In this document: one piece after another, positions 29,352 through 35,184 of the stretch
How the letters are laid out: every line of letters begins with the position of its first letter
Position numbering within the stretch: position 1 is the stretch's first letter
DNA from: a virus
IMG/VR virus record: IMGVR_UViG_3300035670_006100
Coordinates: 1-35,184 of that record
Direction: 5' to 3' (one strand)
DNA: 35,184 nt
Notes under the pieces: generated by a model
Told to the model about the DNA's origin: nothing
Database searches by the model: none
Seen by the model: the letters and a program-made list of their open reading frames with translations, nothing else
Program-made: the position numbers and the translations under genes

Positions 29352-29820
29352 TTTAGAAATGGAATGTGCATTAATATCATACTTTTCCCCTACACGAAAT
29401 ATTATCGTTCCTAACGTAAGTTGGGGCATGGGATTGCATGAGTGTGATTTGTTGGTGGTAACACCTACTGGATGTAGCTATGAGATTGAGATTAAAATAG
29501 ATAAGTATGACTTGAAGAAAGACAAATTGAAATATCATGAACATCGTAGCATTAAGATAACTAGACTATATTTTGCGCTTCCTTCTAACTTATTACCTTA
29601 TGTGGAACATGTGCCAGAAAGAGCAGGCATTATAGAAGTAGCTGAAGGAGGATTTTGTAACATAATCCGCGAAGCAGAATCAAAGAATACGTATAGATTT
29701 ACTGAAGAGGAAAGAACGAAATTAATGCGATTGGGATGCTTAAGAATTCTGCCTTTGAAACGTAAGGTGAAAGATTTAATCGCATTGCAGAAAGGAATTG
29801 TAAATGGGAATCAAGGGTGA
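29344..29820 (+). CDS. MmcB-like PD-(D/E)XK nuclease, 158 aa
   Basis: I choose the ATG at 29344 (GAGG upstream, overlapping the preceding stop region). LHECDLLVVTPTGCSYEIEIK gives D35 and E49-x-K51, the PD-(D/E)XK core. ITRLYFALPSNL and HVPERAGIIEV follow, as in MmcB-like proteins linked to mutagenesis or DNA repair. Role in phage DNA processing is inferred. Overlaps the next gene by 17 nt. Confidence 0.65.
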   Translation: MTSLEMECALISYFSPTRNIIVPNVSWGMGLHECDLLVVTPTGCSYEIEIKIDKYDLKKDKLKYHEHRSIKITRLYFALPSNLLPYVEHVPERAGIIEVAEGGFCNIIREAESKNTYRFTEEERTKLMRLGCLRILPLKRKVKDLIALQKGIVNGNQG

Positions 29821-29992
29821 TTGGAAACGTCGAACTGATCCTGCACATACGCCAGATTATATCGTCAATCAAATTGATGCAGGACAGCTAGGTTGTAAGA
29901 GAGGTAATCATTTTTATATTGAATGGAAACAATGCAGATATTGCGGCAAAGTCTTCATACCACCCGTTGAAAATGGTAAGGATGCTCAATGA
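29804..29992 (+). CDS. Last early gene: small zinc-binding protein, 62 aa
   Basis: CRYCGK and an earlier Cys-Lys-Arg-Gly-Asn-His segment may bind zinc (C-x2-C with C/H). The N-terminus GDWKRRTDPAHTPDY is basic. It overlaps the preceding gene and converges on the NlpC-like gene with a 38-bp tail-to-tail overlap. Confidence 0.5.
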   Translation: MGIKGDWKRRTDPAHTPDYIVNQIDAGQLGCKRGNHFYIEWKQCRYCGKVFIPPVENGKDAQ

Positions 29993-30479
29993 CAGTTTGA
30001 TAAAATTCATTGGGATTGCTGGCCTCAAAGTCTGCACACAAAATATCATTAGTCACAGTATAGAGAATAAATTTCGTTAATTCATCACACTTCATAAACT
30101 TCTTCGTACCAAGCACTTGCATAGCCTTCCCACGAATCTTCGGATGTGCCCAAAAGAGTGACATGTGAACTACAATATCCCACACAGAGTAAGGAACATG
30201 ACCATTTAACTTTTGGCATAGAGTGTTAATGTCACGTCTTTGCGCTTGAGTCAAACCCTTGATACGATAAATTTCCACGGATTTGTTATCATAGGTACTG
30301 ATGTGACTCATGTGTGCTCCACGTGGACAATGTGTTTCAAAGACATGTTGAGAATCAGCCATTATTGCTACGTGCTTAACAGGGCCAAAGGTGAGGATTT
30401 TAATAAGATCGTCAATGATACCTTTTTCCTTGGTCTTATCGAACAGAATATCGCCTATTCTTAGAGTTCTTTTTTCCAT
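29955..30479 (-). CDS. Permuted NlpC/P60-like cysteine hydrolase, 174 aa
   Basis: RIGDILFD near the start, GPVKHVAIMAD (H36) and, much later, MKCDELTKFIL (C131): the order His before Cys is the circularly permuted papain-like arrangement of YiiX/LRAT-type NlpC/P60 relatives, which cleave amide or acyl bonds. At the end of the late block it could be a cell-wall hydrolase for lysis or virion entry, or a lipid/amide hydrolase. There is no signal peptide. The start overlaps the preceding gene by 19 nt. Catalytic pair visible; substrate unknown. Confidence 0.7.
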   Translation of the reverse strand: MEKRTLRIGDILFDKTKEKGIIDDLIKILTFGPVKHVAIMADSQHVFETHCPRGAHMSHISTYDNKSVEIYRIKGLTQAQRRDINTLCQKLNGHVPYSVWDIVVHMSLFWAHPKIRGKAMQVLGTKKFMKCDELTKFILYTVTNDILCADFEASNPNEFYQTVIEHPYHFQRVV

Positions 30480-30646
30480 TTAATCGTAGCTTCCTTTGTC
30501 TGAGCATTGACTGTAATCTCAGTATGATAGAGAATATTCTCTACAAAATATTTGCCAGCTTCTTTAAGCACATCCCCAATAAAACCTTCTTGAATTAATT
30601 CAGACGTAGCTTTCTTAATTTCTTTCTTGATCTTTTCGACAAACAT
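30461..30646 (-). CDS. Small late protein, 61 aa
   Basis: A Lys/Glu-rich helix at the start (VEKIKKEIKKATSELIQEGF) and two short strands at the end (YHTEITVNAQTKEATIKW). The ATG overlaps the stop of the 1045-aa gene (TAATG). Without a membrane helix it is not a holin. Function unknown. Confidence 0.5.
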   Translation of the reverse strand: MFVEKIKKEIKKATSELIQEGFIGDVLKEAGKYFVENILYHTEITVNAQTKEATIKWKKEL

Positions 30647-33600
30647 TAGTCTTTCCTCAACTCTCTGTTAAGATTTTGGATCAATTGCTTGACACTTTCA
30701 GGAGCACCTTTAGCCGCTACAGGGGTTTCAAATGTATACCCGCCCTCAGTACCAGCACGTTTGAGTACGTCTACAGTTTCGCGCTTTAAACGATTACGCT
30801 CAAATGCCGCTGATTGATCGAGGTCTTGTTTGATGATAGAAAAACCTGTTAAGAATTTTACGAGCAATTGTGTGTCCTCAATATTGGGATCACCGTATGA
30901 ACGTACCGTAGATAAGAATCGAGCAACGAATGTATTTCTCAAAGCCGTAATAACACGAGGATTAGCTTGAAATGCGTATTCTTTGCCCACCACTGCACCC
31001 TTTTCGTATTTAGCTTTGGTAAATACTTTCAATCCCATTAATTGCACAAACGGATTATTTTGAAATTGAGGACTATTGACAAATTTTTTCACTTCCTCTT
31101 GAGATGCAGAATCTTTTACAAAGCGTGTGAAGATAGGGCGTAGTTCTTTCCATTCGTAAGATTCTTTTAAACCAATAGCTTCGCTACCAGAGGCTAATGT
31201 ACGACCAATATCTATAGTTCCTAAGCCCTGCTCTATAACTGTCTTAATCACAGGATTCAACCGAAACCATGCACCACTTTTGGAAAATAAATTAACCGCA
31301 TCTTCCTGCGGCCAGTTAAATCCAGTAGCCCACATGATGTTACCTTTTTCGTCTGCACCTACTGGAAACGCAAAGGCATTTTTGAATAGGGAAAATTTGA
31401 CAGCGTTGAAAGCCGCTAGCTCTTTATCATTGAGATCACTAAGCGCGTCCTTCTGCAAATCATTCTGTAACTTAAACATCATGGCTTGACGACCAGGATT
31501 TTTTAACATGGACTGTACTTGCAATTCAATATTCTTACGTGTAAATGTATAGAATGGAAATATCCTACGCATCCATTGCTTCTCAAAAGCTGTGAGATTA
31601 GAGTAATCAAACAATCCCGCATGAGCTATTTGTTTGGCTTCTTGCCGAGTAGCTCCGTCCTTTAACGCACGCACATAAGATGCAAGTTTAGCTTCATCTT
31701 CGATAGCTTCTCCCACACGGCGACTAAGCTTAATATAATTGTTTTTGGAAGCGTTAAGATTAAAATAATTAGCGAAACGACCTAATTGACGAGATGAAAC
31801 TTTATCTAACGCACCCCCTCCTAAGTCAGTCCAGAATTGTGATGTTTCTGTGATACCATCCCGTTTAGCCCACTCTTTTGCAGTAGCTAAGGAGATATCA
31901 GACTTACCGTATTTGAATGTCTTAGTCTGAATTTCAGGATGATTCATCATCATTTTAATAGCATCGGCATCGTCTACTACATGAAACGCTTTCCAACCTT
32001 CGTTGACGAAACGCAAAATTCTATTCGACGTAGCCTGTAGATATAAAAATGCTGGCCACGGAGAAGTTACCCAAGACTTAAACTGCTGAGAAAATCCATC
32101 ATAGAGTTTCAAGGCTTGATTTGTGGTAATATTATTACGTTTAGTGAAATCGTCTATAGTTCTCATGACTTCGTTGGGAATATAGGTAGGCTTCTTACGT
32201 GCTACAGCTAGTACATCTTGCCCTTCTGCAACTTCTTTGCGAAAGAATCTAAGAGTGTTCTCAGGAAACCAAGCATGGTAGCCAGCTTCTTGAGCGACAC
32301 GATCAGTAGGAAAATTTTCCCCAAACGCTCTAGCAGTAGTCTTGATAACCTTCCGAATTTCTTTCATGCGAATTAGTTCAGACCCTACTTGGCCCATTGA
32401 GATAAACGGATCACGAATAAGATCATCTTCTGCAAAGCCTTTGTGTTTGGTAGCTCCTGTTTTTACTACTTGTTTGAACTGAGTCTTTCGCGCACGACCT
32501 TTGATAGTACGCTCTCCGATTTGTTCAAACGCAGAGTGCATATAATTTTGAAAGCTAATTTCAGCAGGGATGCCAGCTTCGTCTGCAAGTTTAGTAAAGA
32601 GTCCGTCTTTAGCATCAAACAATAAATCATCGAGTTCTTGCATTTTGGGATTAGCTGGAAACAAACGCTTGCCGAACTTCTTAGCTTCTTGTTGAAATGC
32701 TTCGCCTTCCAAACCAGCCGCAACAAGTCTATCTCTCCATGTACGCTCAGACCTCATGGCACGAAACTTGGCAGTAAAATAGAGTATCTTTTCTTGTGGG
32801 GTAAACTCTTTTGCCATACGTTGAAGAGCTTCGTTTAACGCAGTCTCTTGACGGGAGATGCTTCGATTTGCCGCATTAAGATGTTCAAAGAGAATCTTAT
32901 TTTGTCCGTGACCAGGAATAAAGGCTGTAGCTACTTCTTCCCCCAGTTTTGCCATACCTTTGCCAAGCTTAGAAGCGGCCCATGCGTCTATAGCATTCAT
33001 CGTGGCTTGTCCCACAGGCGTAGCTTTCATTGCGTTGATACCCTTGACTAGCTGAGTATCAGTTAAGAGAGTCTTGCCTGCAAAGCGTGCAACAGACCTT
33101 GCTCCTTGTTTGAGTCCTTGACGTGCGGCGACTTTGGCAGGGGTAGTTAAGCCTAATGAGAGGTAGGTAAGAGGATCAAGTAGTATATCTAGCACTAAGC
33201 CTGTAGCTCCTTGTTGAGTAGGAGTCCATCCGAATAGATTAAATAACTCTTTCTTCTTTCCTTTATCATCTTCAAACACATCAAGTTCGTCGAGAACTTC
33301 TGCAAAACCTATGTTATCGCGCACACCCTCCCGCACTCCATCTAACACAGTCCCTTCCCCACGTGACCATTTAATTAATCCTCTAGCCAGTCCTGCTTCT
33401 CTGGCAGTAACAAAGTTGAGAGTACGCCCCACAGCTTGCAATAACGATCCAGTAGCTTTAGTGCCACCTTCAAGAATAGCTCCCGACAATCCCTTGAATA
33501 AAGTAGGATCGTGTTGTATGGCTTTAGCTACAGAAGTTTGTAATTTTTCTCGAAGGGTTAGAAATTCTTCGGCAGATGCTAAGTTAAACTCAGGCTCTAC

Positions 33601-33783
33601 AGAATTCTCTTTAGGATCAAGATATAGCTGTGGCATATCATGACGTTCAGACAAAGATTGACGTAGTTGTGTAAATGCTTCTTCGCTGGTTAGCGGTATG
33701 TCTTGCTTTACTTCTTGCTCTAATTGATCTTGTACGGCATCGACACTTGTACCATCTAGTCGAACCTTAATCCTTCTAGCCAT
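30646..33783 (-). CDS. Large virion-associated protein, 1045 aa (LPD38-like region)
   Basis: A long, mostly helical protein. The stretch HAGLFDYSNLTAFEKQWMRR then IFPFYTFTRKNIELQVQSML, around residue 730-765, resembles large polyvalent protein-associated domain 38, found in giant multi-domain proteins injected with phage DNA. Earlier regions are Ala/Gly/Lys-rich (LDPLTYLSLGLTTPAKVAAR, KGINAMKATPVGQATMNAID). There is no classic tape-measure repeat and no lysozyme motif. It sits in the late block just before the end. An ejected internal virion protein is the best guess. Confidence 0.6.
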   Translation of the reverse strand: MARRIKVRLDGTSVDAVQDQLEQEVKQDIPLTSEEAFTQLRQSLSERHDMPQLYLDPKENSVEPEFNLASAEEFLTLREKLQTSVAKAIQHDPTLFKGLSGAILEGGTKATGSLLQAVGRTLNFVTAREAGLARGLIKWSRGEGTVLDGVREGVRDNIGFAEVLDELDVFEDDKGKKKELFNLFGWTPTQQGATGLVLDILLDPLTYLSLGLTTPAKVAARQGLKQGARSVARFAGKTLLTDTQLVKGINAMKATPVGQATMNAIDAWAASKLGKGMAKLGEEVATAFIPGHGQNKILFEHLNAANRSISRQETALNEALQRMAKEFTPQEKILYFTAKFRAMRSERTWRDRLVAAGLEGEAFQQEAKKFGKRLFPANPKMQELDDLLFDAKDGLFTKLADEAGIPAEISFQNYMHSAFEQIGERTIKGRARKTQFKQVVKTGATKHKGFAEDDLIRDPFISMGQVGSELIRMKEIRKVIKTTARAFGENFPTDRVAQEAGYHAWFPENTLRFFRKEVAEGQDVLAVARKKPTYIPNEVMRTIDDFTKRNNITTNQALKLYDGFSQQFKSWVTSPWPAFLYLQATSNRILRFVNEGWKAFHVVDDADAIKMMMNHPEIQTKTFKYGKSDISLATAKEWAKRDGITETSQFWTDLGGGALDKVSSRQLGRFANYFNLNASKNNYIKLSRRVGEAIEDEAKLASYVRALKDGATRQEAKQIAHAGLFDYSNLTAFEKQWMRRIFPFYTFTRKNIELQVQSMLKNPGRQAMMFKLQNDLQKDALSDLNDKELAAFNAVKFSLFKNAFAFPVGADEKGNIMWATGFNWPQEDAVNLFSKSGAWFRLNPVIKTVIEQGLGTIDIGRTLASGSEAIGLKESYEWKELRPIFTRFVKDSASQEEVKKFVNSPQFQNNPFVQLMGLKVFTKAKYEKGAVVGKEYAFQANPRVITALRNTFVARFLSTVRSYGDPNIEDTQLLVKFLTGFSIIKQDLDQSAAFERNRLKRETVDVLKRAGTEGGYTFETPVAAKGAPESVKQLIQNLNRELRKD

Positions 33784-33784
33784 A

Positions 33785-34531
33785 TTAAACCCCTCTCAAT
33801 TCAATATCTTCTCTGCGTTGTGCGGCATTACGGCGTACAGATGTTTCAATGTTAGCACGTATTCTAGCTTCAGGAGATTCTTCAACAGACATAGGTTCGG
33901 TCAAAGGCGCAGATTCCACAGGCTGTGCAGGTACTATATCATTGTTTTGCCTTCTCATAGGTGCAGGACGTTCAGTAACTTCCTCTCCTTGTACCGATAA
34001 AGTGTCTTGTAACATCATTCGATTAATTACATCATCCCCCATGACTTGCCCTAATGCGCGAAGTTGGAAGTTATCTTCTTCCTTGTCACTTTGGCGTAGT
34101 GTTTGGATGGTATTAAATAATTCATTAGGATCACTCATCAATTTATCTAAGCGTCCAGGCTCAAACGCGACTTCTACAAAACCCGAAGGATCATTGAAGT
34201 CTGGCACTGTGACTATTTCGTCCTCTGTTGGTTGTTCAGGTGGCAGAGCCGCACGTGCTATGTCTACTGCCACTGTGTTAGAGGCTGTAACTATGGCTTG
34301 ATATTGCTGTAGAGTAGCTTGATAAGATGGTGTCTCAGCTTGTCCTAGCTTCTGCATAGTCTCTAAATTCTTAGCCAAGCGATCCGCTACATCATTGTAT
34401 ATCTTTGCTTGTTCTCCTAATCGCTTCAATTCTGCCATTTGCTTATTCTGATTCTCTTCGGTGTTCTCGAAAAACTCAGGATTGTTTGCTATGAATTGTT
34501 CAATGTTTTTATTTTTATCTTTTTTAGCCAT
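33785..34531 (-). CDS. Late protein rich in Gln/Glu/Ala, 248 aa
   Basis: It follows the edge-truncated gene by 9 nt and precedes the 1045-aa gene by 1 nt. The sequence is charged and low complexity, with an Asn/Lys-rich start (KDKNKNIEQFIANNPEFFEN), a helical centre and an Arg-rich end (NIETSVRRNAAQRRED). It is probably a virion component or chaperone cooperating with the 1045-aa protein; no fold is recognised. Confidence 0.6.
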   Translation of the reverse strand: MAKKDKNKNIEQFIANNPEFFENTEENQNKQMAELKRLGEQAKIYNDVADRLAKNLETMQKLGQAETPSYQATLQQYQAIVTASNTVAVDIARAALPPEQPTEDEIVTVPDFNDPSGFVEVAFEPGRLDKLMSDPNELFNTIQTLRQSDKEEDNFQLRALGQVMGDDVINRMMLQDTLSVQGEEVTERPAPMRRQNNDIVPAQPVESAPLTEPMSVEESPEARIRANIETSVRRNAAQRREDIELRGV

Positions 34532-34540
34532 GTTCGAGTC

Positions 34541-35184
34541 CTATCCTAATAACCCTTCTGCAATCGCTTTGCGAATAAATTCTCCACCGCGTCCTTGTCG
34601 AATAGCGTTTTGAAAACCCCCGTACAATTGATTTTGAGGTGTACCTACAGCCGCATTGCGAAAGGTCTGCATTTGTCCATATCCAGCATCCACTGCACGT
34701 GCCATATCATTACGAGTTAGCCCTTGCATTTGACCGCTACGGATAGCGTTATTTACTGCCGCGACCGATGCCACACCCTGAGCAGGAGCCACGCTAGGAC
34801 TAGCCCCTCTAAATGTAGGAAATCTCAATGCTTCACGCCTTAAAGGTATTCCGGTAGCAGTTCCAAATCGACGTGTTAATTCTGCTACGGTGTCTGTAGC
34901 TCCTGATCTTAAAGAACGTGCAAAATCCAACGGAGTCATTTCTTTGGATGCTCTAACTCCGAGAGTAGTTTCTGAGGTAGGAAGTACCGCACCGATACGA
35001 GGTAAGCTTTCAGCAATTGATCTTGCTGTAGCTCCTTGTGCTCCTAGTTCTCCTACGTTTAAAGCTTGGATTGTAAAACGACCTTCTCCTGTAGGTTGTG
35101 CAACCAATAATTGTTTGCCGCTTCCTGTTCCTGATTCTCCGACAATGACAGGGCCAGACGCAGTACCAGCATTTCTAGCACTAC
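34541..35184 (-). CDS. Late protein, N-terminus outside window
   Basis: The frame is open through the right edge, so the TTG at 35107 is not a needed start. The visible 213 residues are rich in Gly, Ala, Thr and Arg, with a repetitive low-complexity start (ARNAGTASGPVIVGESGTGS) and helical parts such as GLTRNDMARAVDAGYGQMQT. It is likely a virion protein of the same group as its neighbours. Confidence 0.6.
   Translation of the reverse strand, partial: SARNAGTASGPVIVGESGTGSGKQLLVAQPTGEGRFTIQALNVGELGAQGATARSIAESLPRIGAVLPTSETTLGVRASKEMTPLDFARSLRSGATDTVAELTRRFGTATGIPLRREALRFPTFRGASPSVAPAQGVASVAAVNNAIRSGQMQGLTRNDMARAVDAGYGQMQTFRNAAVGTPQNQLYGGFQNAIRQGRGGEFIRKAIAEGLLG

Overview
This window is part of the genome of a tailed double-stranded DNA bacteriophage. 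It holds a complete packaging and head module, a replication and recombination module, and about thirty very short, tightly overlapping early genes. No ribosomal, tRNA or host metabolic genes were seen. The host cannot be named from the sequence. Strong AGGAGG-type ribosome binding sites and sigma70/sigmaA-like promoters point to an ordinary bacterial host. The capsid protein resembles the SU10-type major capsid family and the portal is long (720 aa). No integrase or CI-type repressor is visible, so a lytic life style is plausible but unproven.

Layout. (1) 1-11286, minus strand: late genes read leftward as small terminase, HNH endonuclease, zinc-ribbon protein, GT2 glycosyltransferase, small protein, large terminase, portal, small protein, scaffold-like protein, major capsid protein, a 51-aa protein, a 184-aa protein and a very large GT2-TPR-GT4 glycosyltransferase cut by the left edge. 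(2) 11287-12398: a 1.1 kb divergent control region with two kinds of tandem operator-like repeat, micro-ORFs on the minus strand and a promoter firing right. (3) 12399-29992, plus strand: early genes. First come about 30 small genes, many with zinc ribbons, plus an HExxH peptidase-like protein, a nucleoside-deoxyribosyltransferase-like enzyme, a dATP/dGTP diphosphohydrolase-like protein, a minimal RNA ligase and a third glycosyltransferase. Then comes the DNA module: Cas4-like nuclease, Sak4-like RecA ATPase, SSB-like protein, a family A DNA polymerase carried on two genes (UDG-exonuclease, then palm/fingers), RepA-like helicase ATPase, HTH-metallophosphoesterase, a sigma region 4-like protein and an MmcB-like nuclease. 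(4) 29955-35184, minus strand: late genes ending in a permuted NlpC/P60-like protein, preceded by a 1045-aa virion-type protein and two further low-complexity proteins, the last cut by the right edge.

How it fits together. The two minus-strand blocks flank the rightward early block. If the genome is circular or circularly permuted, they could be one leftward late operon that starts near 11.3 kb, leaves at base 1, passes through unseen tail genes and ends at 29955. Early transcription is probably re-boosted by internal promoters at about 13.7, 15.8 and 20.7 kb; the last two share an operator-like dyad inside a near-consensus promoter. Most early genes overlap their neighbours by ATGA or TAATG, which implies translational coupling. 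The most unusual items are the split UDG-DNA polymerase, the twin dyad promoters, the three glycosyltransferases and the nucleotide-pool gene pair.
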